Assembly: GCA_937988885.1 (NCBI GenBank)
Contig: CALKHR010000109.1
Coordinates: 62,001 to 126,000, forward strand
From: an uncultured Roseiflexaceae bacterium
GTDB taxonomy: Bacteria; Chloroflexota; Chloroflexia; Chloroflexales; Roseiflexaceae
Reading direction: 5' to 3'
Length of the DNA stretch: 64,000 nucleotides
Shown here: positions 32,604 through 41,380 of the stretch, in pieces
Numbering within the stretch: position 1 is the stretch's first letter
How the letters are laid out: every line of letters begins with the position of its first letter
Position numbers and translations under genes: made by a program
The notes under the pieces: generated by a model
Seen by the model: the letters and a program-made list of their open reading frames with translations, nothing else
Databases searched by the model: none
What the model was told of the DNA's origin: nothing

Positions 32604-32898
32604 ATCATCGTGACTTGGTGAATCGGTGAACAACTCAAGATCGCGCTGCTGGACACACATACACCTAAAAAGCACACCACACTGCCAATCGCCGCCGAGC
32701 GCGCACCCACACCACCACCCGCCACGTACGACAAGGCATAACCACGGGCGCATCCCACGAGGCTGCCTTCCACTTTGGGGTCCAGGGGCTTATCGCCCCT
32801 GGTCGGGGTTTCCAAAGGGCCGCGACCGACCCTTTGGGCCTGCGCAGCAGCCGACCTGCTCGCGAGTACGCGCCTCCCCGCCGAATGGCGCATCCCAC
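32604..32898 (+). repeat. Dispersed repeat R1, copy D
   Basis: A second tandem copy, again beginning with GTGACTTGGTGAATCGGTGA units and ending CGCCGAATGGCGCATCCCAC, followed by a partial repeat of that end (GAATGGCCCATCCCAC). The CCAGGGGC hairpin has its loop in the opposite sense to copy B. Confidence 0.9.
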
Positions 32899-32964
32899 AC
32901 TCTCACGAGAATGGCCCATCCCACATCCTCGCGCGATCATCCACACATCCTTAAACCTGAGCAC

Positions 32965-32992
32965 AAAAAAAGGAGCGGCCAGTAGCCACTCC
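32965..32992 (-). terminator. Rho-independent terminator of the cyclase-leader peptide operon
   Basis: On the minus strand GGAGTGGC-TACTG-GCCGCTCC forms an 8-bp stem with one G-U pair, followed by seven T residues. It lies 28 bases after the stop of the leader peptide gene. Confidence 0.85.
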
Positions 32993-33019
32993 CCAACACT
33001 TCAGGTAAACCAGCAACGC

Positions 33020-33238
33020 CTAAATAAACCCAGAACCAGCAGTCTTCGAAATGCGCTTATCAAGCGTGCCAGCAAACGCCAACAGGCTCTCAGCATCTAA
33101 CTTCTCCAAGGCATCCAACTCATCCTCGGTCAAGTTATACTCTTTACAAGCAGCCCGTGCATCATCGATCAGGGCTTGGCGAAAGGCTGCATCCGTCACA
33201 GCGCGACCAATCACGCGCTCGATTTCAGACTGAGACAT
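33020..33238 (-). CDS. Small NHLP/Os1348-type leader peptide protein (putative RiPP precursor)
   Basis: The 72-residue protein MSQSEIERVIGRAVTDAAFR... with 'DEL..LEKLDAESLLAFAGTLDKRI' looks like the Os1348 family of nitrile-hydratase-leader-like peptides, known from Oscillochloris and relatives. In such peptides a conserved leader is followed by a short core that enzymes modify. Here the C-terminal part after the leader is only about ten residues (SKTAGSGFI) without Cys. It starts 3 bases after the stop of the cyclase gene, with AAAGGAG inside that gene, so the two are cotranscribed. No maturase gene is in the window, so it may act as a regulatory or adaptor peptide instead. Confidence 0.65.
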   Translation of the reverse strand: MSQSEIERVIGRAVTDAAFRQALIDDARAACKEYNLTEDELDALEKLDAESLLAFAGTLDKRISKTAGSGFI

Positions 33239-33241
33239 CAG

Positions 33242-36200
33242 TTATACGCTCCTTTCAACATGGGAGGCTAGCTGTTGTAATTCACCGCCCGCCCCTATAA
33301 GTACAAACGTATCCTGTGCTGATTTTAGATACGTTTGCGCAAGAGATTCGTTACCGATTGATGCAAGCGCCTTCCCATAGGCAGCCCATGTTCGAGCCAA
33401 CTCAAAGCTATCCTTAATCCCCTCCAACAGAGCCAAGCTAGCTTGGAATTCCGCATCAAAAGGCGCTCCCTGCGCCGCCAACACCTGCCCCAACAACCGA
33501 CGAGCGATCCCCTGATCGTATCTACTACCAATCTCAGTACTCAACTCGACAGCCTGTTGCGCGTATTGTAGCGCAGCATCACAGTCGCCCTTCGCCAGCA
33601 GCGCCTCGGCGAGCGCATTCATCGCCTCAGCCTTCAACCGTGTCGCGTGCAACGCCTCCGCACGCTCAAGCGCGTACGTCGCGTGGGCGATCGCATCATC
33701 GAACGCCCCCATCGCATTCAGCGACACCGCCATATTCATCAGCGTATTGGCCTCCTGATACGCGCTGCCAAGCTGCCGATTGATGTCGAGCGCCTGATGA
33801 TAATCCTCCAACGCCTGCTCGTAATCGCCCTGATGGTACGCGATCACACCCAGCGTATTGTGAATCTGCGCGATATTCTGCTGATCCTTCATATCCTTCG
33901 AAAGAACCAGCGCCTCATCGCAGCGCCTCCGCGCCTCGGCATACGCCCCTAAACTGATTAACGCATACGCAGCATTATTGGCCGCAAACACCAGCGTGTA
34001 GCGCAAATTGATCTTGCGGGCCAACTCCTCCGCCACCCGATAATGCTCAAGCGCACGCTCGTACTCGCTCTGCAACTGCCACAGATAGCCCAAATTGTTA
34101 TGCGAGAAGATGATACCGGGCAGATCGTCGATCGACTCGCGCGCCCGCAGACTGCGCTCGAAATGCATCTGCGCACGGGGATAATCGCCGCGCATCCCGA
34201 AGATACCGCCCAACTCCGAATGTAAGCGCGCCTCGATCAACTCATCGTCGCGGCTACGCGGATCGCGCCGCACCGCCTGCAAGCCCTCCTCGCACGCCTG
34301 AATCGCCAGATCGTACTCACCGCGTCGCTTGCGCACCAGCGCGATATCGGCGCAGATCAGCGGCAGCGCCAGCGGCGACAAATCCGGCGCGCCGGAGCGC
34401 ACAATCGCCATCGCCTGCTCAAGTTCCTCAAGCGCGGCCACGTACTGACCCTGCTTCTCGAGCACACTGCCGCGCTTGCGATACGCGCGACACTTCACAT
34501 CCGGCGTCACCTGGCTCGCCGCCAGGATAGCAGCATGTTGGGCCAACGCCTCATCGTAGCGCCCCACCGTCGCCAACACATCGCCGAGCGCATCGCGAGC
34601 CTCCCAGACCCGCGTATCCTCCACCGCAGGCTCCAGCAGCTCCAGCGCCCAGCGGTAGTACTGCATCGCCTCTTCGTTCGCATACACATCGCGAGCGGCG
34701 TGGCCAGCCTTCAATAGATACGTGATCGCCTTATCCAAGCGGTCGCTATGCCGATAGTGATGCGCAAGCAGGCCGTAATAATCATCGAGATCGTGAGCGT
34801 GAGAACGCTCGATATAATCCCCGATCCGACCGTGCAACTCGCGGCGCCGCGCATACAATAGGCTCTGGTACGCCACCTCTTGCAGCAACGTGTGGCGGAA
34901 CGAGTGAATGCGCTCGGGGCGCACCCGCTCCTGAACCGTGATCTGCTGCATATCGAGTTCGAGCAACTGCTGAACCAATACCTGCTCATCGGCCCGCTGG
35001 ATCGATTGCAACACCCGGAACGGGATTTGCAAGCCGATCACCGACGCGATGCGCAGCAGGTTGCGGCTCGGCGTATCCAGCCTGTCGATACGGGCCAACA
35101 ACAGCCCGCTCAAACTATCCGGCAGATCTTCCAGCACATTCGCAGCCAATTGCGGTGTTGCAGCATCGACCTTTTGTCGCACGGCATCCAGCAACTCGGC
35201 CAAGAATAGCGGGTTACCGCTAGCGCGTTGCACCAACTGGTTGATGAGCGTCGGCGGCAGCGGCGCATCGCCCACCAACGCCTTCGCCAGCGCAGCGCTC
35301 TCCTCCGCCGAGAGCTCCTGAAGTTCCAGCACCTGCACCGTCTCATCGGCAATCGGCAGCGATTCGGATGGTCGGTGGATGCCTAGCAACAACACCGCAT
35401 GGCCCGCAACATGGCCAGCCACCCGCCGCCAGAGATCAACCGAGATCGAATCGGCCCAATGCATGTCCTCGAACACCACCACCACCGGACCGGCCTGCGC
35501 AGTGTGCAACAGCATCTGCTCAAGCAGCTCAAAGCGGCGCGTCTGGCGCATCTGCGGATCAAGACCGCGAGTCAATCGATTATCAGCGATATCCAAACGG
35601 GCCAGATCGCCCAGCAGCGGCAGCCACTCTTCCATCCCGGGGCCGAGCTCGGCCAACTGCGCCACCAACTTGCGTTCACGGACCGAATCATTATCGCCCG
35701 CCGCAAAACCACACAGCGCCTTCAGCCATTCGGCCCAAGCGCTGTAGGGCGTGCTCGCATTGTACGAGAAGCAGACTGCGCGCAACACCCGCGCATGCGC
35801 CGCCAGCGCCTGATCCAGCAGTGCGGAGACCAAGCGGCTCTTGCCCACGCCTGCCTCACCCACGATCCGCACCGCGCGGCCTTGGCCAGCGAGCGCAGCC
35901 TGCAGATGCGTCTGCAGCCACGTCAACTGCTCCACCCGCCCGATCAGCGGCCCGTTCGAGATCGGCCCAACCGACAGATCGCGCTCACCGACAAGGCGGA
36001 ACAACGGCAACGGAACCGCCTTACCCTTGAGCGCCAAACTCCCACGGGGATCGCACTGCAAGCGCTCGTCGATCGCCTGAGCCACCGCAGCGCTGCACCA
36101 AACCTCGCCCCAGGTCGCCTTGCTCATCACGCGGGCCGCCACGTTGACAGCGTCGCCCATCACCGTATACTCTTTGCGCTCGACGCTGCCGACATTCCCC

Positions 36201-37507
36201 GCAAACACGGCGCCCAAGTTCAAGCCAATTCGTTGCTGGATGGTGAACGGCACATCGTCGCTCTGAAACACTTCCTGAGCCAGCCGTTGCAGCACATTCC
36301 CAAACTGGTCGCGCATCGCCAGCGCAGCCTGAGCAGCGCGCTCGGTGTGATCCTCATACGCGATCGGCGCGCCGAAGAACGCCACCAACTTGATGCCCTC
36401 CTCGGCCACATCAAGCTTATTGATCACACCGCCGAACTGCTCGATCGCCGTCTGCACGACTTCCACATAGATCTGCACCGCTTGAGCCGCCTGCTCGGGA
36501 GGCAACTGCTCGGCGAGCACCTCCAAACCAGCCACTTGGCCGAACAGCACCGTCACAGGCCGCAGATCGGCCTCGATCTGTGGCTGCTCCGGGTTCGCCA
36601 AAATGCGCCGCAACAACTGCTCTGGAATATAGGGGCTTACCCGATCGAGTTCATCGAGCAAACGGGGGATCGCGACCTCAGGAGGATCGGTGATAGGAGG
36701 CTCATCTGCGAACGGCTCGTGTGGACGTTGCGGTGGGGCCACCCGCATCACGCGCCAGAAGCCCGGCGCAACCTCCTGGCCCTCGGCGAATGTCGTGAGC
36801 GCCTCCCACGCCTGCGGCCCCACAACCACCTCGCTCGGGCCAGCGTGCCCCTCGGCAGCCGCCACCCGGTTCACAGCCGCGCCAAGCACACTGTAGTATT
36901 GCGCCTGCCCACGCCCAGCGCTTACAAACGCCACGCGGCCACTCTCAACGCCGACATGCAAATGCATCGGGAACTCGCCGATACCCGGCACAGCCCGCAC
37001 ATACCCGTGAAGCGCATCCTGAAGGGCCATCGCAGCCCGCACCGCCGTGCGCGGATGACGATCATCACCAAAAAACACGAGCAACGCATCGCCACCGAAC
37101 GACACCAGATCGCCGCCATAATCACGAATCACACGAATCATCGTGACGAACACGTCGTTGAGGAACGCCGTCACCAACTCAATGCCTTCGCGACCGAGCA
37201 TACTCAGCCGTTCGGCCAATGCCGTCGAACCCGATAGATCGGCAAACAGCAGCGAGCCATCGACCCAAGATAACCACGGGCTATTCAACCGCTCGTCTAA
37301 CAACTGGTGAAGCAAGAGGCGCGGCACGTACGTCGCTACGGTGTAGCGCGCCGCCGCAAGATGCACAAACGCCTGGATAGGCTGAATGGACTGCAGAGAA
37401 TAGCCGTTACGGCCATTTTCGAGGTCAGTGAACAGATAGCGCCGTAAACGTGGATCATTGAGGGAAAGCTGAAGGGCGCTGGATGTGTTGTTAAGGGATT
37501 GCGCCAC
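33242..37507 (-). CDS. Double class III nucleotide cyclase-AAA ATPase-TPR protein
   Basis: The 1,421-residue protein starts at a GTG with AAGGAG 6 bases upstream. Cyclase domain 1 (about 82-255) keeps both metal aspartates, Asp90 in LLFADLSGST and Asp140 in SFGGDALLVFFG. Cyclase domain 2 (about 315-505) has Gly323 in place of the first (LFGQVAG) and lacks the second, so it is probably regulatory. A P-loop AAA domain follows (EAGVGKSR near 551-558, with 'VVVFEDMHWADS'), then about 600 residues of TPR repeats (GDYEQALEDYHQALDINRQL). It is likely a signal protein making cAMP or cGMP in response to an input sensed by the TPR part. It shares an operon with the leader-type peptide gene. Confidence 0.9.
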   Translation of the reverse strand: MAQSLNNTSSALQLSLNDPRLRRYLFTDLENGRNGYSLQSIQPIQAFVHLAAARYTVATYVPRLLLHQLLDERLNSPWLSWVDGSLLFADLSGSTALAERLSMLGREGIELVTAFLNDVFVTMIRVIRDYGGDLVSFGGDALLVFFGDDRHPRTAVRAAMALQDALHGYVRAVPGIGEFPMHLHVGVESGRVAFVSAGRGQAQYYSVLGAAVNRVAAAEGHAGPSEVVVGPQAWEALTTFAEGQEVAPGFWRVMRVAPPQRPHEPFADEPPITDPPEVAIPRLLDELDRVSPYIPEQLLRRILANPEQPQIEADLRPVTVLFGQVAGLEVLAEQLPPEQAAQAVQIYVEVVQTAIEQFGGVINKLDVAEEGIKLVAFFGAPIAYEDHTERAAQAALAMRDQFGNVLQRLAQEVFQSDDVPFTIQQRIGLNLGAVFAGNVGSVERKEYTVMGDAVNVAARVMSKATWGEVWCSAAVAQAIDERLQCDPRGSLALKGKAVPLPLFRLVGERDLSVGPISNGPLIGRVEQLTWLQTHLQAALAGQGRAVRIVGEAGVGKSRLVSALLDQALAAHARVLRAVCFSYNASTPYSAWAEWLKALCGFAAGDNDSVRERKLVAQLAELGPGMEEWLPLLGDLARLDIADNRLTRGLDPQMRQTRRFELLEQMLLHTAQAGPVVVVFEDMHWADSISVDLWRRVAGHVAGHAVLLLGIHRPSESLPIADETVQVLELQELSAEESAALAKALVGDAPLPPTLINQLVQRASGNPLFLAELLDAVRQKVDAATPQLAANVLEDLPDSLSGLLLARIDRLDTPSRNLLRIASVIGLQIPFRVLQSIQRADEQVLVQQLLELDMQQITVQERVRPERIHSFRHTLLQEVAYQSLLYARRRELHGRIGDYIERSHAHDLDDYYGLLAHHYRHSDRLDKAITYLLKAGHAARDVYANEEAMQYYRWALELLEPAVEDTRVWEARDALGDVLATVGRYDEALAQHAAILAASQVTPDVKCRAYRKRGSVLEKQGQYVAALEELEQAMAIVRSGAPDLSPLALPLICADIALVRKRRGEYDLAIQACEEGLQAVRRDPRSRDDELIEARLHSELGGIFGMRGDYPRAQMHFERSLRARESIDDLPGIIFSHNNLGYLWQLQSEYERALEHYRVAEELARKINLRYTLVFAANNAAYALISLGAYAEARRRCDEALVLSKDMKDQQNIAQIHNTLGVIAYHQGDYEQALEDYHQALDINRQLGSAYQEANTLMNMAVSLNAMGAFDDAIAHATYALERAEALHATRLKAEAMNALAEALLAKGDCDAALQYAQQAVELSTEIGSRYDQGIARRLLGQVLAAQGAPFDAEFQASLALLEGIKDSFELARTWAAYGKALASIGNESLAQTYLKSAQDTFVLIGAGGELQQLASHVERSV

Positions 37508-37652
37508 AAAATGCTCCTTGCCTCATTCTCACTAGCTGTCGGTCATCCGACTCTCAAAAACATAAACGCAAAAACGACCCAAATTTTTAGAGATGCCTTT
37601 ACATTTCGCAACAAACGTTGTTTTGTTGCTGCAAGAGCCGAACATGGGCAAA

Positions 37653-37695
37653 GTGGGTGTTTGGAGTGGAACTATCGCCCCTCACAAACACCCAC
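37653..37695 (-). terminator. Terminator hairpin after the NERD gene
   Basis: GTGGGTGTTTG and CAAACACCCAC form a perfect 11-bp stem with a 21-base loop, 32 bases after the NERD gene stop. On the minus strand TTTGCCC follows, a weak T-tract. The spacer to the cyclase gene start is otherwise unassigned. Confidence 0.5.
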
Positions 37696-37726
37696 CCAGT
37701 ATCATTACCACAACTGAGTTATCTCA

Positions 37727-39070
37727 TCAAAAAGGGTCGCTGCGGATGGGCACAAGCCAAGTGGTCTCGCCGAACGGCAACTGCCGAATTTTAATCACGA
37801 GTGTCTGAGCATTCAAGCTCACCGAGCGCGCAACCACCGCAGTACCACGCGCCTTTCCTCCAGGGGCGGCCTCAAGTTCGAGCGAACTCGATAGAGTCTC
37901 ATCTAAAACATATTCAGTACCCAGGGAGTCGCGTACCGAGATATTCATATTCGTCAGCGGTAGCGTCACGGATTGGTTCTCTAAATTATTGCGCATACTC
38001 CAAGTCATCGTGATGCGCCCATCGCAGAAACTCACTTCATCGAGCGTCACGATCACCTGGGGAGCCAGATCTGGCGCTGCGCCTGTTACGCCCACATTGC
38101 GCCACGTTTCGCCATCGGCATTTAAGCGCCGCCCAATCGACTGAAAACCGCTCCAAACACAACTCGTTGTGAGATCGAGCGCAGGAGCGCCGATCCCGCC
38201 AGCCGGAGCACTCGTGCTCAACAGCATCGAATTGGCCTGATCGGGGAGAACGACGGGGCGCGGACGGAACTGCCACCAGCCGCCAAACAGCAGCAGCATC
38301 ACCATCACAAGCGCGACCGCTCGGGCGGGCCACTGCGCGAACAGCGTGGACAAACGTGTCTGCCACGAGGGCGCCGCCGCAGGAGCTTCAGCCGCCGCCT
38401 GTTCAGGCTGCGCGGGAGCCGCATCGGGCACAGCAGCGCTCACCGAATCCCAAGAGGGCAGCACACCTGCGAGCAGCGAGTTGATCTCATTCCAACGCGT
38501 GCATCCCAACAACTGGGGGATGGCGAGCATCTCCTCCTCGCTGAGATCGATCTCCGAAGAGCGCTCGGTGACCAAATAGGCTGGCAGCATGTCCAAGCCC
38601 CTGAGCTCCACCTTCCAGTCGGTTTCGATCTGCGAACCCTCCTGGATCGTGGGCGCAATCACCACCAAACGCTTGCAGGTGCGGAAGTCAACTGAGGTCG
38701 TCTTTTGAGGCGATAAGAAGTCGCTACGATGATCGTTTAGGAAATTGATCAAACTGTAGTAGTACGAAATGACCTGGTTGTAGGGGTTTTTGCGGCCTGG
38801 ATTGAGGCGCTTGCGCTCGCCGTTAGCACCTTCCACAAACCAAGGGCCGTTGACGCCGCCAAACACCTTGCCATCGCAGTGCTTCAACTCGATGATAAAG
38901 ATCGCATCTTGCTTGATCAACACCAGATCAACGGTGCGACCACCAACACTGAAGTTCGCAAGGATCAAATACAGGCCATCAAGACGCTCTAGACCATTGG
39001 CTAGCGCCACAATTGCACGTCGCTCGTTAGGATGTTCTGGCTTCTCGCCAATCCAGACCTGTACAGCCAC
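37727..39070 (-). CDS. NERD-domain membrane protein
   Basis: The 447-residue protein has an N-terminal nuclease-related domain (about 10-125): 'VDLVLIKQDAIFIIELKHCDG' contains the D...ExK motif of the restriction-endonuclease-like fold. A Pro/Ala-rich linker, a single membrane helix (about 248-268, VALVMVMLLLFGGWW) and an extracellular beta-rich domain of about 150 residues similar to DUF4352 follow. NERD domains are thought to process DNA, but a membrane-bound form may be a sensor. It has its own terminator hairpin. Confidence 0.75.
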   Translation of the reverse strand: MAVQVWIGEKPEHPNERRAIVALANGLERLDGLYLILANFSVGGRTVDLVLIKQDAIFIIELKHCDGKVFGGVNGPWFVEGANGERKRLNPGRKNPYNQVISYYYSLINFLNDHRSDFLSPQKTTSVDFRTCKRLVVIAPTIQEGSQIETDWKVELRGLDMLPAYLVTERSSEIDLSEEEMLAIPQLLGCTRWNEINSLLAGVLPSWDSVSAAVPDAAPAQPEQAAAEAPAAAPSWQTRLSTLFAQWPARAVALVMVMLLLFGGWWQFRPRPVVLPDQANSMLLSTSAPAGGIGAPALDLTTSCVWSGFQSIGRRLNADGETWRNVGVTGAAPDLAPQVIVTLDEVSFCDGRITMTWSMRNNLENQSVTLPLTNMNISVRDSLGTEYVLDETLSSSLELEAAPGGKARGTAVVARSVSLNAQTLVIKIRQLPFGETTWLVPIRSDPF

Positions 39071-39264
39071 CGTAGGCCTCCGTCTCGCACACCGTGTGCT
39101 GGGTGCATGAACCAGGGCGATCAGGCAACTCGTTCGTCAGCAGAAGAGACTCAGCGGGTTGTCACATTTGTGCCCTTCGTGATAGTGTTATTATCGCTTG
39201 TTTTCAGATGATTCGCAATAACAAATTGCTCATTCTTTCTGAAAAACTGATGAAACGATCTTGA

Positions 39265-41265
39265 TTAAGTTAGTTCAGATTCCAGTTCCATGGTTCGGCG
39301 CAACTCGATCACCTGATCACGCAACGCAGCGGCCTTCTCGAACTCCAAGTCCTTCGCGGCCTGCTTCATCTGCTTCTCAAGCTCCTTGATCAGCTTCACC
39401 AGTTCATCCTTCGGAATCGCTATCTCACCAGAATTCGATGCAACGTCGTACGTCTCGCGCGTCTCGGCCACCTTGCGAATGCGGTCGGTCAAGTCCTTCA
39501 CCGCTTTCACAATACCGATCGGTTCGATGCCGTGTTCGCGGTTGTAGGCTTCCTGGATAGATCGGCGGCGTTCCGTCTCCTTGATCGCCATATCCATCGA
39601 CTGCGTGATCGTATCGGCGTACATAATCACGGTGCCCTCGACATGCCGCGCCGCACGCCCGATGATCTGGATCAGCGAGGAGGCCGAGCGCAAGTAGCCT
39701 TCCTTGTCGGCATCGAGGATCGCCACCAACGACACCTCTGGCAGGTCCAAGCCCTCGCGCAACAGGTTGATGCCCACCACCACGTCGTACACACCCAACC
39801 GCAGGTCGCGCAGGATCTCCACCCGCTCGATCGTATCAATGTCGGCGTGCAGGTAATGCGTGCGGATGCCCATCTCCTTCAGGTAATCGGCCAAATCCTC
39901 GGCCATACGCTTGGTGAGCGTCGTGACCAGCACGCGCTGGCTCTTCGACACACGGTCGCGCACTTCGCTCAGCAGATCGTCGATCTGCCCCTTGGTGGGC
40001 CGCACGTGAATGATCGGATCGACCAAGCCCGTCGGGCGGATGATCTGCTCGACCACCTGCTGCGAGTTCTCCAACTCGTAGGGGCCGGGCGTCGCCGAAA
40101 CGTAGATCGCCTGATGAATGTGCTGCTCGAACTCCTCGAACTGCAAAGGGCGGTTATCGAGCGCGGAGGGCAGCCGGAAGCCGTATTCGACCAGCGTCTC
40201 CTTGCGCGAGCGGTCGCCACGATACATACCGCGAATCTGCGGAATGCTAATGTGCGACTCGTCGATGAACAGAATGAAGTCGTCGGGGAAGTAGTCGAGC
40301 AGAGTCCACGGCGTCTGCCCGGGCAAGCGCCGATCCATATGCCGCGAGTAGTTCTCGATGCCGGAGCAGTAGCCCATCTCGCTCAGCATCTCTAAGTCGT
40401 ACATTGTGCGCTGCTTGAGGCGAGCCGCTTCGAGTTGCTTGCCCTGCGCTTCTAGCTCTTGCACACGCTCGGTCAACTCTTGCGAAATATCGGCGATCGC
40501 CAACTGCAGTTTCTCGGATGTGGCCACGAAGTGCTTCGCGGGGTAGATATCGAGCGATGTGCGGTTCAGCAGCACCTCACCCGTCAGCGGGTCGAACTCG
40601 ATGATGCGCTCGATCTCGTCGCCCCAGAACTCGATCCGCTCGGCCACCTCGGCATTCGCTGGGAACACATCGAGCGTATCGCCGCGCACGCGGAATGTGC
40701 CACGGTGGAAGTCCACATCGTTGCGCTCGAACTGCAGGTCGATCAGCTGCCGCAGCAGCTTATCGCGGTTGCGCACCTCGCCGACCCGCAGCGACACGAC
40801 CACCTGGCCGTAATCCTGTGGCGAACCCAAGCCGTAGATCGCCGAGACCGACGCGACGATCAACACATCGGAGCGTGTCAGCAACGCTTGCGTCGCCGCG
40901 TGCCGCAATCGGTCGATCTCCTCGTTGATGACGGCTTCCTTCTCGATATATAAATCCTTGCTGGGGACATACGCTTCTGGTGTGTAGACATCGTAGTACG
41001 AGATGAACATCTCGACGGCGGAATCCGGCAGCAACTCGCGGAACTCGGAGTACAACTGCGTCACCAAGGTCTTATTGTGAGCCATCACGAGCGCGGGGCG
41101 CTGCAACTCCTCAAACACCTTGGACATCACAAACGTTTTGCCGGTGCCCGTCGCACCCAGCAACGTTTGATGCTTATACCCTTTTTTGATGCCTTCCACC
41201 AGCTGCGCAATCGCACGCGGCTGATCGCCGGTTGGCTGATAAGGCGATTCAACGCGAAACGACAT
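39265..41265 (-). CDS. uvrB: Excinuclease ABC subunit B
   Basis: UvrB verifies DNA damage in nucleotide excision repair after loading by UvrA and recruits UvrC. The start at 41265 ([15 protein letters not shown]) has GGTGG upstream. Visible features are Walker A GATGTGKT, the beta-hairpin region '[16 protein letters not shown]' (most UvrB have YYDYY), helicase motifs '[12 protein letters not shown]' and 'QIIGRAARH', and the C-terminal UVR domain '[14 protein letters not shown]' that contacts UvrC. At 666 residues it is full length. It stands as a single gene. Confidence 0.97.
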   Translation of the reverse strand: MSFRVESPYQPTGDQPRAIAQLVEGIKKGYKHQTLLGATGTGKTFVMSKVFEELQRPALVMAHNKTLVTQLYSEFRELLPDSAVEMFISYYDVYTPEAYVPSKDLYIEKEAVINEEIDRLRHAATQALLTRSDVLIVASVSAIYGLGSPQDYGQVVVSLRVGEVRNRDKLLRQLIDLQFERNDVDFHRGTFRVRGDTLDVFPANAEVAERIEFWGDEIERIIEFDPLTGEVLLNRTSLDIYPAKHFVATSEKLQLAIADISQELTERVQELEAQGKQLEAARLKQRTMYDLEMLSEMGYCSGIENYSRHMDRRLPGQTPWTLLDYFPDDFILFIDESHISIPQIRGMYRGDRSRKETLVEYGFRLPSALDNRPLQFEEFEQHIHQAIYVSATPGPYELENSQQVVEQIIRPTGLVDPIIHVRPTKGQIDDLLSEVRDRVSKSQRVLVTTLTKRMAEDLADYLKEMGIRTHYLHADIDTIERVEILRDLRLGVYDVVVGINLLREGLDLPEVSLVAILDADKEGYLRSASSLIQIIGRAARHVEGTVIMYADTITQSMDMAIKETERRRSIQEAYNREHGIEPIGIVKAVKDLTDRIRKVAETRETYDVASNSGEIAIPKDELVKLIKELEKQMKQAAKDLEFEKAAALRDQVIELRRTMELESELT

Positions 41266-41309
41266 ATATCCACCCAATGTTATTGCAGTATGGGGATCAT
41301 TAGAAGGGT

Positions 41310-41315
41310 ATTATA
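41310..41315 (-). promoter_or_regulatory. uvrB -10 promoter element
   Basis: TATAAT on the minus strand, 45 bases upstream of the uvrB start codon. The -35 region is weak (CTGGCG at 18 bases). No LexA-type palindrome was recognised. Confidence 0.45.
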
Positions 41316-41380
41316 CCGAATCTCACCCCCAACCGCCAGAGTCTTTAGGCGTAGTTCTGAACAAATGTTCAACCGACCGA

